From Hyphomicrobiales bacterium (GTDB lineage Bacteria; Pseudomonadota; Alphaproteobacteria; Rhizobiales; Rhizobiaceae): 64,000 bases of DNA. Position numbers and translations under genes: made by a program. The stretch is from NCBI GenBank assembly GCA_017305835.1, contig JAFKJY010000043.1:20516-84515 (forward strand), written 5' to 3'. Of this stretch, positions 39,764 to 49,006 are shown piece after piece; within the stretch, counting starts at the first letter, position 1, and the number at the start of each line of letters is the position of its first letter. The notes beneath the pieces are model-generated. The model was not told the DNA's origin, did no database searches, and saw only the letters and a program-made list of their open reading frames with translations.

Positions 39764-40112
39764 GCGGATCCGGTCCGAACCTGTTGGGGCCCCGCGTGCC
39801 CTCCAGAATGCCCAGCTCGACCAGGATCCAGATGGCACCGATGACCGGGACGATCACGATCAGGCTCCACCAGCCCGACTTGTCACGGTCATGCCAGCGC
39901 TTGGCGTAGAGCGCAAGCGCCAGGTAGATCGACACGAGGCTGACGATCAGCCCGAGAATGCCGATGCCCTGGTCGCCGCCGATGCGGATGCCCAGCATCA
40001 GGTCGATGATGTTGGCGAGGATGCCGATCGCCACCAGCACGCCGATGCCCGCCCAGAACTTGCCGCGATTGATGCGGCCCTCGAAGCTTGTCAGCAGATA
40101 TTTCCAGTCCAT
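39756..40112 (-). CDS. DUF805 membrane protein, first copy
   Basis: The 118-aa protein starts MDWKYLLTSFEGRINRGKFW, the usual DUF805 opening. Four hydrophobic segments follow, with KRWHDRDKSGWW between them, ending EGTRGPNRFGPDPLG. DUF805 proteins are small inner membrane proteins of unknown function, sometimes linked to cell envelope stress. It lies 69 bp downstream of dapD and overlaps its paralogue, so the two likely work together or as a heteromer. Confidence 0.85.
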   Translation of the reverse strand: MDWKYLLTSFEGRINRGKFWAGIGVLVAIGILANIIDLMLGIRIGGDQGIGILGLIVSLVSIYLALALYAKRWHDRDKSGWWSLIVIVPVIGAIWILVELGILEGTRGPNRFGPDPLG

Positions 40113-40181
40113 GAGAGCCCCCTCTGAGAACGACCGGACACGTTGCCGGCCGCCTGAACCTGCGTCGTATCGTCGCAAAGA

Positions 40182-41036
40182 TCAATCGCGCAGGAGCTCA
40201 TTCACAGAGGTTTTCGAGCGGGTCTTCTCGTCGACGCGCTTGACGATGACGGCACAGTAGAGGTTCGGGCCGGGCTGGCCGTTGCCCATGGCGCGGCCCG
40301 GCAGGGAGCCGGCGACCACCACCGAATAGGGCGGCACCTCGCCGTAGAAGACCTCGCCGCTGGCGCGGTCGACGATCTTGGTCGACTTGCCGATGAAGAC
40401 GCCCATGCCGAGCACGGAGCCTTCGCGCACGACGCAGCCCTCGACCACCTCGGAGCGCGCGCCGATGAAGCAGTTGTCCTCGATGATGACCGGGCCGGCC
40501 TGCAGCGGCTCCAGCACGCCGCCGATGCCGACGCCGCCGGACAGGTGCACGTGGCTGCCGATCTGGGCGCAGGAGCCGACCGTCGCCCAGGTGTCGACCA
40601 TCGTGCCCTCGCCGACATGGGCGCCCAGGTTGACGAAGGACGGCATCAGCACCGCGTTCGGCGCGATGTAGGCGGAGCGGCGCACGATGGCGCCCGGCAC
40701 GGCGCGGAAGCCGGCCTTCTCGAAGTCGATCGCGCTCCAGCCGTCGAACTTGGAGGGCACCTTGTCCCACCAGGAGGCGTCGCCCGGCCCGCCCTTGATG
40801 ATCTCCATCGGGTTGAGCCGGAAGGAGAGCAGCACGGCCTTCTTGAGCCACTGGTTGACGGTCCATTCGCCGCCGGCGCCGCGCTCGGCCACGCGCGCCT
40901 CGCCGCGGTCGAGCAGGGCCAGCGCCTCGTCCACTGCCTCGCGCACCTCGCCGCGGGTGGAGGCGTTCACGCGATCGCGCTCATCGAACGCCTTGTCGAT
41001 CGTCCGCTCGAGAGCCGCGAAATCGGGTCTGGCCAT
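40182..41036 (-). CDS. dapD: 2,3,4,5-tetrahydropyridine-2,6-dicarboxylate N-succinyltransferase
   Basis: The 284-aa enzyme has a helical N-terminal domain and a left-handed beta helix ([22 protein letters not shown], then repeats up to about 240). It succinylates tetrahydrodipicolinate in lysine and diaminopimelate synthesis. The ATG at 41036 gives the family N terminus and length; an earlier in-frame start adds 13 unlikely residues. It is divergent from the LOG-family gene with 151 bp between, and the lysine genes continue downstream with dapE. Confidence 0.97.
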   Translation of the reverse strand: MARPDFAALERTIDKAFDERDRVNASTRGEVREAVDEALALLDRGEARVAERGAGGEWTVNQWLKKAVLLSFRLNPMEIIKGGPGDASWWDKVPSKFDGWSAIDFEKAGFRAVPGAIVRRSAYIAPNAVLMPSFVNLGAHVGEGTMVDTWATVGSCAQIGSHVHLSGGVGIGGVLEPLQAGPVIIEDNCFIGARSEVVEGCVVREGSVLGMGVFIGKSTKIVDRASGEVFYGEVPPYSVVVAGSLPGRAMGNGQPGPNLYCAVIVKRVDEKTRSKTSVNELLRD

Positions 41037-41187
41037 CAAAAGCTCCGCTACACAGGGTGTTAAGGGGGAAACCATACTGTCGGGACGGGTGGACCCGAAA
41101 GCGCGCGGAAACTATGCCATGCGTTCAGAAGGGTCAATCGCGCGCTGCGCCGGGGAAGGCGCGACGCGGAGACGGGGACGCAGGAAG

Positions 41188-42033
41188 ATGGACACGCCCG
41201 AACACGAGAACGGCTGGACGCCGCTGCCGCATTCCGACGAGGACCTGCAGCGCGCCCGCAGCGTACCCGACACGCCGCAGACGCGCGCGCCGACCTACCG
41301 GCTGGCCTACAGCGACGAGGAGTTCATGACCCGGCGCGAGCTGCGGCCGGTGCGGCTCCAGCTCGAGCTGATGAAGGCCGACATGGCGCTCACCGAGCGC
41401 GGCATCCGCTCGACCGTCATCCTGTTCGGCGGCGCCCGCATCCCGGAGCCCGGCGGGCCGGCCTGGGCGGCCAAGAACGAGACACAGAAGAAGAACCTTA
41501 TCGCCAACAGCCACTATTACGACGAGGCGCGGAAGTTCGCGCGGCTGTGCTCGGAGCACTCGGCGCTCTCCTACTATCGCGAGTTCGTGGTGGTCACGGG
41601 CGGCGGGCCGGGCGTGATGGAGGCGGGAAACCGCGGCGCGGCCGACTGCGGCGCGCCGTCGATCGGCTTCAACATCGTGCTGCCGCACGAGCAGGCGCCC
41701 AACCTCTACGTGACGCCGGAGCTGTGCTTCAACTTCCACTATTTCGCGATCCGCAAGATGCACTTCATCATGCGGGCCAAGGCCGTCGCGGTGTTCCCCG
41801 GCGGCTTCGGCACGATGGACGAGCTGTTCGAGACGCTGACGCTGATCCAGACCGGGCGCATGGAGCGCGTGCCGGTGCTCCTGTTCGGCAAGTCGTTCTG
41901 GGACCGCGCCATCGACGTCGGCTTCCTCGCCGAGCAGGGCACGATCTCGCCCGGCGACGACAAGCTGATCACCTATGTCGACACCGCGCAGGAAGCCTGG
42001 GACGTGATCGCCAAGTTCTACGCCATCGCCTGA
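41188..42033 (+). CDS. LOG family protein (TIGR00730)
   Basis: The 281-aa Rossmann-like protein has both signatures of the lysine-decarboxylase-like LOG family: GGGPGVMEA (138-146) and PGGFGTMDE (204-212). LOG enzymes release cytokinin bases from nucleotide monophosphates; bacterial members may act as general nucleotide phosphoribohydrolases. This is the longer type with an N-terminal extension of about 70 residues. ATG 41188 has AGGAAG close before it, and an ATG 69 bp earlier is possible but less family-like. Confidence 0.9.
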   Translation: MDTPEHENGWTPLPHSDEDLQRARSVPDTPQTRAPTYRLAYSDEEFMTRRELRPVRLQLELMKADMALTERGIRSTVILFGGARIPEPGGPAWAAKNETQKKNLIANSHYYDEARKFARLCSEHSALSYYREFVVVTGGGPGVMEAGNRGAADCGAPSIGFNIVLPHEQAPNLYVTPELCFNFHYFAIRKMHFIMRAKAVAVFPGGFGTMDELFETLTLIQTGRMERVPVLLFGKSFWDRAIDVGFLAEQGTISPGDDKLITYVDTAQEAWDVIAKFYAIA

Positions 42034-42061
42034 GCGCCGGAGCCGCGCCCCGCCGGCCGTC

Positions 42062-42913
42062 CTATCCGTCGAGCGGCTTCGGGCGGTGCACCAGCGTGAC
42101 GAGCACGAAGGAGATGATCATCAGGAGGTACCAGGCGCCGAGCTTGTGGATGGAAACGGGCGTCCATCCGGCCTCCTGGCCAGGGTAGAGCCAGGCACGC
42201 GACCACGTGCCGACATTCTCGGCGAACCAGATGAACAGCGCCACGAGAAGGAAGCCGACCAGCAGCGGCATGCGGTGGGTGAACCGGAAAACGCGGAAAT
42301 GCACCCAGGTGCGGAAATACAGCGCGCCGGCGGCCGCGAACAGCAGCCAGCGGACATCCGCGACGAAGTGGTGGGTGAAGAAGTTGAGGTAGATCGCCGC
42401 GGCGAGCACCACAGTCGGCGCCAGCGGCGGATAGTTCGAGTACCGCATGTCGAAGATGCGGGTGACGCGCGCCAGATAGGAACCCACGGCGGCATACATG
42501 AAGCCCGAATAGAGGGGCACGCCGGCGATGCGGAAGAAGTTGTCCTCGGGATAGATCCATGAGCCGGCGTCCGTCTTGAACAGCTCCATCGCCGTGCCGA
42601 CGACATGGAACAGGAAGATCACCACCGCCTCGGCCGGCTGCTCCAGCTTCGTGGCGAGGAGCGTCCCCTGCAGGGCGAGCGCCGCCAGGAACAGGAAATC
42701 GTAGCGCGCAAGCGCCGCGTCCTGCGGCCAGAGCACCCGCGTCGCGATCAGCAGCGCCAGCAGCGCGCCGCCGAAGAGGCACGCCCAGCCCTGCTTCAGG
42801 CCGAACACGACGAATTCGACGAAGGCGCCCGAGATGCCGCCCGCCGGCAGGCGGTCGAGCACGCGGCGCGCCGCGGCATCGATTCGCGCCTCGACGGATG
42901 TGAACCGGCTCAC
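42062..42913 (-). CDS. DUF817 family membrane protein
   Basis: The 283-aa protein has about eight membrane segments and DUF817 hallmarks: GTAMELFKTDAGSWIYPE, PLYSGFMYAAVGSY and WFAENVGTWSRAWLYP. The acidic and aromatic residues in these loops suggest a catalytic or metal-binding membrane protein, but no activity is known. It starts at a GTG that overlaps the stop of the pyrimidine nucleotidase gene (GTGA), so it is made from the same message. It is convergent with the LOG gene, 28 bp away. Confidence 0.88.
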   Translation of the reverse strand: MSRFTSVEARIDAAARRVLDRLPAGGISGAFVEFVVFGLKQGWACLFGGALLALLIATRVLWPQDAALARYDFLFLAALALQGTLLATKLEQPAEAVVIFLFHVVGTAMELFKTDAGSWIYPEDNFFRIAGVPLYSGFMYAAVGSYLARVTRIFDMRYSNYPPLAPTVVLAAAIYLNFFTHHFVADVRWLLFAAAGALYFRTWVHFRVFRFTHRMPLLVGFLLVALFIWFAENVGTWSRAWLYPGQEAGWTPVSIHKLGAWYLLMIISFVLVTLVHRPKPLDG

Positions 42914-43614
42914 AGCCTCGGCAGGATCGTCTCGAGGAAGGTGGTGAGATCGTCGGTGACGAAGTCGACGTCGTCCTCGTGGTCCGGGTCGCTCTCCCAG
43001 ATCTCCGAGAAGGTCGGCTCGAAATTGCGCGGCACGATCAGCACGGTGGTCATGCCGAGCGCCTTCGGCACGGCGAGGTTGCGGGCGAGGTCCTCGAACA
43101 TCACCGCGTTGCGCCCGGCGACCGAGTGCAGCGCGACGAACTTGTCGTAGGTCTGGCGCGCCGGCTTGGGCGTCAGGTCGGCGGCGACGATGTCGAAGAT
43201 GTCGTCGAAGTCGCCGAGGATGCCGAGCTGGTTCGCGGTGCGCTCGGCATGGCCCCGGTCGCCGTTGGTGAAGATGAACTTGCGCCCCGGCAGCTTGCGG
43301 ATCGCCGCGCCGAGGCGCGGATTGGGCGCCAGCGGCGAATAGTCGATGTCGTGGACCTTGCGCAGGAAGTCGTCGGGGTCGATGCCGTGGCGCGCCATCA
43401 GCCCGTTCAGCGTCGTGCCGTATTCGAGATAGAGCTGCTTCTGCAATGCGCGCGCCTCGGCGCGCGGCAGCGTCAGCAGGTTCTCGATATAGGCGGTGAT
43501 GCGCACGTCGATCTGCGCGAACAGGTTGGAATGATGCGGGTAGAGCGTGTTGTCGAGATCGAACACCCAGTCGGTGACCTGGGTGAAGACCTCCGGTTCA
43601 GGCTGATTGGTCAT
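42910..43614 (-). CDS. Pyrimidine 5'-nucleotidase (HAD family)
   Basis: The 234-aa HAD phosphatase has nucleophile D19 and acid/base D21 in VFDLDNTLYP, motif II FTNGDRGHAERT, the lysine in LTPKPARQTYDKF and motif IV FEDLARNL. The YPHHSNLF segment is typical of the Sdt1-like pyrimidine nucleotidases, which dephosphorylate UMP and CMP. In rhizobia this gene usually stands between argB and dapD. It is coupled to the DUF817 gene downstream. Confidence 0.92.
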   Translation of the reverse strand: MTNQPEPEVFTQVTDWVFDLDNTLYPHHSNLFAQIDVRITAYIENLLTLPRAEARALQKQLYLEYGTTLNGLMARHGIDPDDFLRKVHDIDYSPLAPNPRLGAAIRKLPGRKFIFTNGDRGHAERTANQLGILGDFDDIFDIVAADLTPKPARQTYDKFVALHSVAGRNAVMFEDLARNLAVPKALGMTTVLIVPRNFEPTFSEIWESDPDHEDDVDFVTDDLTTFLETILPRL

Positions 43615-43729
43615 GCCGCCTTATGCCACGAAATCTCGACGGTGTTTCAAATTTTAGGGGGTGGCTAAACCGCGATTCAAGTCCTCCGGTGCATGGTGCC
43701 GCGACTTCAACCGAGGGGAAGGCCGCACG

Positions 43730-44485
43730 ATGGGGATCGCTATGAAATCCACGGCGGCGGCGCTGGCCTCCGTCGTGGTCTCCGTCCTCATCGGATCGAT
43801 CGTCTTCCGCGGTCCGTACGGCCTGCCCGACGGCGCGGGCCTCGTCATGTGCATCGTCTGCCCCCTCGTCATCGCCTGGCCGGCCAGCGCCTGGCTGTTC
43901 TGGCAGAAGGAGAAGCTGCGGATCGCGCTCGGCGAGGTCGAGCGCTCGCATGCCATGCTCGCCGAAGCCCACCGCGCCCTCGCCGAAAAGGCGCGGCGCG
44001 ACGACATGACGGGCATGCTCAACCGCGAGGCCTTCTTCGCGGAGGTGGAGGCGGCCCGCCGCGGCACCGACGCCGGCACGCTGCTCATCGTCGACGCCGA
44101 CAACTTCAAGGCGATCAACGACCGTTTCGGCCATCTCACCGGCGACGTCGCCCTGCTGGAGATCAGCACGGCCATCTGCCGGGCTGTGCGCGAGGGCGAC
44201 ATCGTCGGCCGCATCGGCGGCGAGGAGTTCGGCGTCTTCCTCGCCGGGGCCGACCACCGCGAATCGCTGCAGGTGGCCGAGCGCCTGCGCCGCGAGGTCG
44301 TGGCCGCCGAGTTCCGGCCGACTGGCGACGCCCGCATGCCGCTCAGCGTCAGCGTCGGCGGCGTCATGCACCGGCGCGCGAGCAACCTGTCCGACCTGCT
44401 GCGCGAGGCCGATCGCCAGCTCTACGAAGCCAAGCAGCGCGGCCGCAACCAGGTGATCTTCACGCAGGTGCCGGCCGCCGCCTGA
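43730..44485 (+). CDS. Membrane-anchored diguanylate cyclase (GGDEF)
   Basis: The 251-aa protein has two N-terminal membrane helices (about 6-26 and 37-57), a short coiled coil (60-88) and a GGDEF domain. The active-site loop is GGEEF (163-167), the metal-binding aspartates are in VDADNFK, and an inhibitory I-site RxxD (R154-D157) lies five residues upstream. It should make cyclic di-GMP with product inhibition. No periplasmic sensor domain is present, so any signal must come through the membrane segments. There is no EAL domain. Confidence 0.93.
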   Translation: MGIAMKSTAAALASVVVSVLIGSIVFRGPYGLPDGAGLVMCIVCPLVIAWPASAWLFWQKEKLRIALGEVERSHAMLAEAHRALAEKARRDDMTGMLNREAFFAEVEAARRGTDAGTLLIVDADNFKAINDRFGHLTGDVALLEISTAICRAVREGDIVGRIGGEEFGVFLAGADHRESLQVAERLRREVVAAEFRPTGDARMPLSVSVGGVMHRRASNLSDLLREADRQLYEAKQRGRNQVIFTQVPAAA

Positions 44486-44605
44486 GCTGCCGCCCCATCG
44501 TCGCCATCCGCGATTTCCGCCGAAAAGAGCGCAGCGGGAACGGCCGCCGGCGTGCCTCGGCGCCCTCCCCGGAGCATGTCGCGCAGCATCCGCGCAACTG
44601 GCCGC

Positions 44606-44639
44606 TTGACATTTCCCTGTCTCTCAATCAATTGATTGA
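44606..44639. promoter_or_regulatory. Promoter and palindromic operator of the TetR/MFS unit
   Basis: TTGACA (44606-44611) is a consensus -35 box. TCAATCAATTGATTGA (44624-44639) is a perfect 16-bp palindrome where the -10 region and transcription start should be. A TetR dimer bound here would block RNA polymerase, which fits autorepression. Confidence 0.75.
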
Positions 44640-44659
44640 TGGAAACTTGGAATCCCATC

Positions 44660-45253
44660 ATGTCAGCCCCGAAACCCATCGAGGGCCGTCTCGCGGAGAT
44701 CGCGATGGCGGCGCGCGAACTGATCGCCGAACGCGGCTTCGAGGGCCTGCGCACGCGCGACATCGCCGCGCGCGTCGGCATCAACGTCGCCACGCTGCAC
44801 TATCACGTGCCGACCAAGGAGGCGCTGATCCGCATCGTGGCGCAGTCGCTGCGCTCCGACTTCATCGCCCAGAGCCAGGCGCGGCCGAGGCAGGGCCTGT
44901 CGCCGGTCGAGGTGCTGAAACTCGAATTCGCGGATTTCCGCGAGACGATGACCGAGGCACCCGAGCGCTACATCGTCATGGCCGAACTGTCGGACCGGGC
45001 GGAGCGGGATGCGGCCATCGCCGCCGAGATTCGGCCGATGCAGGCGTACTGGCGCCGCATGACGGCCGACATCATCGTCGAGGGCCGCGACAAGGGCGTG
45101 TTCCGGGCGGATGTCGACCCCGAAGCGGCCGCGATGATGGTCATCGGCACCTTGTCGATGTCGTTCTGGCATGCCCGGGACGACCTCGAATTTTTCGACC
45201 GGGCCTGCGCGGAACTTTTGCGCGCGCTGATGGTCCGGCCTTCCAAAGACTGA
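44660..45253 (+). CDS. TetR family transcriptional regulator
   Basis: The 197-aa protein has an N-terminal helix-turn-helix (about 12-58: AARELIAERGFEGLRTRDIAA, VGINVATLHYHVPTKEAL) and an all-helical ligand-binding C-terminal domain. It is 12 bp upstream of the MFS efflux gene and most likely represses both genes through the adjacent palindrome. I use ATG 44660 (MSAPKP); an ATG at 44639 lies within the operator and would leave almost no leader. The inducer is unknown. Confidence 0.92.
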   Translation: MSAPKPIEGRLAEIAMAARELIAERGFEGLRTRDIAARVGINVATLHYHVPTKEALIRIVAQSLRSDFIAQSQARPRQGLSPVEVLKLEFADFRETMTEAPERYIVMAELSDRAERDAAIAAEIRPMQAYWRRMTADIIVEGRDKGVFRADVDPEAAAMMVIGTLSMSFWHARDDLEFFDRACAELLRALMVRPSKD

Positions 45254-45265
45254 AAGGAAACTTCC

Positions 45266-46771
45266 GTGCCCGCCCCCCAGACCCATGCGCCGGACGGCGC
45301 GACCTATCCCGAGCGGCGCTGGTTCGCCCTCTTCATCCTGCTCCTCGCAGGCTTCATGAACCTGATCGACGTGACTATCGTCAACGTCGCCCTGCCGCGC
45401 ATGCAGGCCGGGCTCGGCGCCACCAGCAGCCAGATCGAATGGGTGGTGGCGGCCTATGTGCTGGCCTTCGCGCTCGGCCTGCTGCCGTTCGGCCGGCTCG
45501 GCGACACGGTGGGTCGCAAGCGCATGTTCCTGATCGGCGTCGCCGCGTTCACGCTGATGTCGGGCCTGTGCGGCATCGCGCCCGACATGAACGCGCTGAT
45601 CGCGGCACGCGCCCTGCAGGGGCTGGCCGGCGCGATGATGATGCCGCAGGTCCTGGCCATCGTGCAGGTCATCTTCCCGCCCAAGGAGCGGGGTCTCGCC
45701 TTCTCGTTCTTCGGCCTGTCGGCGGGGCTAGCCTCGGTTGCCGGGCCTCTCGCTGGAGGGCTGCTGATCAACAGCGACATCGCCGGGCTCGACTGGCGGC
45801 CGGTCTTCCTCGTCAACCTGCCGGTCGGGCTGTTCACCGTCATCGCCGCCTGGCTCGTCGTCCCGAAGATGGCCGGCCACCCCGACATGAAGCACGACCC
45901 GCTCGGCGTTCTGCTGGCCGGCGCGGCCGTCTTCCTGCTCGTCTTCCCGCTGATCGAGGGCCGCGGCTATGGCTGGCCCGCCTGGGCCTTCGCGATGCTG
46001 GCCGGCGCGGTCGTTGCCGGCGTGCTGTTCTTCCTCCACGAGAAGCGTCGCGCGCGCGCCAACAGGACGCAGCTCCTGCCCGTCAGCCTGATGACCAATC
46101 CCGGCTACGTGCTCGGCTCGCTGACCGCCACGATCTTCTTCTCCGGCATCGCCGGCTTCTTCATCGTGCTGGCCGTGTTCCTGCAAACCGGCTTCGGCTT
46201 CACGCCGCTGGAATCGGGCCTGACGACGCTGCCCTTCCCCATCGGCGTGCTGCTGGCCTCCTTCGTGTCGGGCAAGCTGCGCGGGCGGCTGGAGCGCAGC
46301 CGCATAGCCGGCGGCGCGGCCGCGCTCGTCATCGGCATGCTGCTCCTGATGCGGGTGGTGGCCGGCATCGGCGACACGGTCGACCACTGGGCGCTCGCCG
46401 TGCCGCTGGCGCTTGCCGGCTTCGGCATGGGCGTGGCGATCTCCTCGCTGTTCCAGACCGTGCTGGCGCACGTGCCGCACGCCGACGCCGGTTCGGGCTC
46501 CGGCGCGCTGCAATCGTTCCAGCAGGTGGGCAGCGCGCTCGGCATCGCGATCTGCGGCGAGATCTTCTTCTCCAGCCTGACCAACGCCTTCAAGGCCGGC
46601 AGCGCGCCGCACGCGGCCTTCGTCGACAGCCTCGGCAGCGCGCTGATCTTCGAGGTCGCGGCCTTCGCGCTGGTCGCGGTGTTCGTGCTGTTCCTCAAGG
46701 CGCCGCCGCGGCCGCAGCATGCGGGCCACGGCGCGCCGGAGGGCCGGGCGCCGGTGCCGGTCGAGGCCTAG
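45266..46771 (+). CDS. MFS drug efflux transporter, DHA2 (EmrB/QacA) family
   Basis: The 501-aa protein has 14 predicted membrane segments. The DHA2 signature appears early (NLIDVTIVNVALPRM), motif A is GRLGDTVGRKRM, and motif C-like glycines are in GLASVAGPLAGG. It should export drugs or other hydrophobic compounds by proton exchange. A GTG start with AAAGGAAA before it is the only good start. Control by the adjacent TetR protein is likely. No EmrA-type membrane fusion gene is present. Confidence 0.94.
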   Translation: MPAPQTHAPDGATYPERRWFALFILLLAGFMNLIDVTIVNVALPRMQAGLGATSSQIEWVVAAYVLAFALGLLPFGRLGDTVGRKRMFLIGVAAFTLMSGLCGIAPDMNALIAARALQGLAGAMMMPQVLAIVQVIFPPKERGLAFSFFGLSAGLASVAGPLAGGLLINSDIAGLDWRPVFLVNLPVGLFTVIAAWLVVPKMAGHPDMKHDPLGVLLAGAAVFLLVFPLIEGRGYGWPAWAFAMLAGAVVAGVLFFLHEKRRARANRTQLLPVSLMTNPGYVLGSLTATIFFSGIAGFFIVLAVFLQTGFGFTPLESGLTTLPFPIGVLLASFVSGKLRGRLERSRIAGGAAALVIGMLLLMRVVAGIGDTVDHWALAVPLALAGFGMGVAISSLFQTVLAHVPHADAGSGSGALQSFQQVGSALGIAICGEIFFSSLTNAFKAGSAPHAAFVDSLGSALIFEVAAFALVAVFVLFLKAPPRPQHAGHGAPEGRAPVPVEA

Positions 46772-46805
46772 GGCCGGGACGCGGCTGGTCGATTGCCATG
46801 CGGCG

Positions 46806-46836
46806 GGGCGGGGTCTAAACAGCCCCGCCCTCCTTT
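46806..46836 (+). terminator. Possible terminator after the MFS gene
   Basis: GGGCGGGG and CCCCGCCC can form an 8-bp stem around a 9-base loop, followed by TCCTTTC. It would close the TetR/MFS unit just before the next gene's start at 46849. The pyrimidine tract is weak. Confidence 0.4.
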
Positions 46837-46848
46837 CGTCCGGCCGCC

Positions 46849-47754
46849 ATGGAACTCTGGATCCCGATCACGATTGCCGCCGCCTTCCTGCAGAACCTGC
46901 GTTCGGCGGCGCAGAAGCACCTGAAGTCGGTGATGGGAACCACCGGCGCCACCTTCGTGCGGTTCGGCTTCGGCTTCCCCTTCGCGCTGCTGCTGGTCGC
47001 GGCGCTGCATTTCGGCGCCGGCTACCGCGTGCCGGCGGCCAATCCCGCCTTCCTCGGCTGGGCCGCGCTCGGCGGGCTCACCCAGATCGGCGCCACCTTC
47101 CTGCTCATCCACCTGTTTTCGTTCCGCAACTTCGCGGTGGGCACGGCCTATTCGCGCACCGAGCCGGCGCAGGCGGCGGTGTTCGGCTTGCTGTTCCTCG
47201 GCGAGAAGGTGACGCTCGGCACGATCATCGCGATCGCCATCTCGGTGTTCGGCGTCATGCTGATCTCGGTCGCGCACGAGCCGAAGAACTGGCGCAGCCT
47301 GTTCACCTCGCTGAAATCGCGCAACGCGCTGATCGGCATCGCGTCAGGCACGCTGTTCGGCATCGCGGCGGTCGCCTACCGGGCGGCGTCGCTGTCGCTG
47401 GGCGGGCCGAACTACGTCATGCAGGCGGCGACCACGCTCGCCTGGGTGATCTGCTTCCAGACCATCATCATGTTCGTCTGGATGCTCATGAAGGACCGCG
47501 CCGAGATCGGCCGCATCGCGCAGGCCTGGAAGCTGTCGCTGTTCACCGGCCTCGTAGGCGCCAGCGCCTCGTTCGGCTGGTTCGCCGCCATGACGCTGCA
47601 GCAGGCCGCGGTCGTCAAGGCGCTGGCGCAGATCGAGATGCTGTTCACCTTCGCCTCGTCGGTGTTCTTCTTCCGCGAGAAGATCTCGCCGATCGAAGCC
47701 GTCGGCTGCCTGCTGGTGGCGCTTGGAATCGTCGTGCTGGTGCTGGTGGGCTAG
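46849..47754 (+). CDS. EamA/DMT family transporter
   Basis: The 301-aa membrane protein has ten predicted helices arranged as two five-helix EamA repeats, with the conserved YSRTEPAQAAVFG loop after helix 4 and AAVVKALAQIEMLFTF in the second repeat. Drug/metabolite transporters of this class export or import small metabolites; the substrate cannot be predicted. The ribosome binding site is weak. It converges with the DUF2442 gene, with adjacent stop codons. Confidence 0.9.
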   Translation: MELWIPITIAAAFLQNLRSAAQKHLKSVMGTTGATFVRFGFGFPFALLLVAALHFGAGYRVPAANPAFLGWAALGGLTQIGATFLLIHLFSFRNFAVGTAYSRTEPAQAAVFGLLFLGEKVTLGTIIAIAISVFGVMLISVAHEPKNWRSLFTSLKSRNALIGIASGTLFGIAAVAYRAASLSLGGPNYVMQAATTLAWVICFQTIIMFVWMLMKDRAEIGRIAQAWKLSLFTGLVGASASFGWFAAMTLQQAAVVKALAQIEMLFTFASSVFFFREKISPIEAVGCLLVALGIVVLVLVG

Positions 47755-48003
47755 TCAGGCCGCATCTTCGCGCGAGCGTGGACGGGTCTGGTCGCCGCGC
47801 CCGGCAAGCAATCCCTCCACCGAGACGTCTTCGTCGAGTTCTTCCCAGTGAAGACCGCGCGTGCTTATGGCGACGGCATCGCGCTGAGCAGGCGTGGCGC
47901 GCAGAAGGCGGGGAAACCAGGCAAGCGGCACGCTCAGCGTACGGCCGTCCGACAGCTCGACCCACAGGCTGTCAGCATCGCACCAGGCCTTAGTCGCCCT
48001 CAC
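47755..48003 (-). CDS. DUF2442 domain protein
   Basis: The 82-aa protein has the DUF2442 pattern: W-x-D-x-D-S-L-W-V-x-L-S-D-G-R-T near the N terminus, VPLAWFPRLLRATPAQR in the middle and the acidic LDEDVSVEGLLAG near the end. These are often paired with DUF4160 proteins in presumed toxin-antitoxin or regulatory pairs, but no DUF4160 gene is present. The GTG at 48003 gives the family start; a TTG precedes it directly. It lies 25 bp downstream of argB on the same strand and may be translated from its message. Confidence 0.82.
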   Translation of the reverse strand: MRATKAWCDADSLWVELSDGRTLSVPLAWFPRLLRATPAQRDAVAISTRGLHWEELDEDVSVEGLLAGRGDQTRPRSREDAA

Positions 48004-48028
48004 CAAAGAACTCGCTCCATTCTGTCGC

Positions 48029-48925
48029 CTACGGCACGATCAGCGTGCCGGCGCCGTGCTCGGTGAAGAGTTCGAGCAGGACGGAATGCGCCGTCTTGCC
48101 GTTGAGGATGACGACGCCCTCCACCCCGCGCTCGATGGCGTAGATGCAGGTCTCGACCTTCGGGATCATGCCGCCGGAGATCGTGCCGTCGGCGATCAGC
48201 GCGCGCGCCTCGGCCACTGTCAGCTTGTCGATCAGCTTCTTGTCCCTGTCCAGCACGCCCGGCACGTCGGTCAGGAACAGCAGGCGCTTGGCCTGCACGG
48301 CGCCGGCGATCGCGCCGGCGAAGGTGTCGGCATTGATGTTGTAGGTATGGCCGTCGCGGCCGGGCGCCACCGGCGCCAGAACCGGGATCATCTCGGAGCG
48401 GGCCAGCAGGTCGAGCAGCGTGCGGTCCACCTCGGCCGGCTCGCCGACGAAGCCGAGATCGAGCACGCGCTCGATGTTGCTGTCGGGGTCGCGCACGGTC
48501 TTCTGCGCCTTCTCGGCGAAGACCATGTTGCCGTCCTTGCCGCACAGGCCGATCGCCCATTCGCCCTCGGCGTTGATGAGCGCGACGATCTCCTTGTTGA
48601 TCGAGCCGGCGAGCACCATCTCGACGATCTCGACCGTCTTCTGGTCGGTCACGCGCAGGCCGCCCTCGAAGCGGGATTCGATGCCCATCCGGTCGAGCAT
48701 GGCGCCGATCTGCGGGCCGCCGCCATGCACTACGATCGGGTTGACGCCCGACTGCTTGAGCAGCGCGATGTCGCGCGCGAATGCGCGGCCCAGCTCGGCA
48801 TTGCCCATGGCGTGGCCGCCATATTTCACGACCACCGTCTTGTTCTCGTAGCGCTGCATGTAGGGCAGCGCGGCGGACAGCAGGCGCGCCTGCTCGGATG
48901 CGCTGGCTTGGGGGTCGGTCGTCAT
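48029..48925 (-). CDS. argB: Acetylglutamate kinase
   Basis: The 298-aa enzyme phosphorylates N-acetylglutamate in arginine synthesis. Motifs are [11 protein letters not shown] (phosphate-binding lysine and glycines), [11 protein letters not shown] (acetylglutamate site) and the C-terminal SGGMIPKVE with the conserved lysine. An arginine-sensitive type is likely, since the N-terminal helix region is present (about 1-25). GAGGAG precedes the ATG at 48925. In related genomes argB follows engB, whereas here it is about 20 kb away on the opposite strand. Confidence 0.97.
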   Translation of the reverse strand: MTTDPQASASEQARLLSAALPYMQRYENKTVVVKYGGHAMGNAELGRAFARDIALLKQSGVNPIVVHGGGPQIGAMLDRMGIESRFEGGLRVTDQKTVEIVEMVLAGSINKEIVALINAEGEWAIGLCGKDGNMVFAEKAQKTVRDPDSNIERVLDLGFVGEPAEVDRTLLDLLARSEMIPVLAPVAPGRDGHTYNINADTFAGAIAGAVQAKRLLFLTDVPGVLDRDKKLIDKLTVAEARALIADGTISGGMIPKVETCIYAIERGVEGVVILNGKTAHSVLLELFTEHGAGTLIVP

Positions 48926-49006
48926 CGGGCTCCTCGCGGCAAAAGCGCGGCTGTCATAGCGGCGATGCGGCGCGGCCGCAATGCGGCTTCGCGGCCGCGG
49001 CGCGGC

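Noticed and set aside
41119..41187. Upstream start for the LOG gene
   Set aside because: It would add an arginine-rich stretch not typical of the family; ATG 41188 has a better ribosome binding site.
43693..46818. A 1041-codon plus-strand frame spanning the GGDEF, TetR and MFS genes
   Set aside because: It is an out-of-frame shadow across three well-supported genes and includes none of their motifs.
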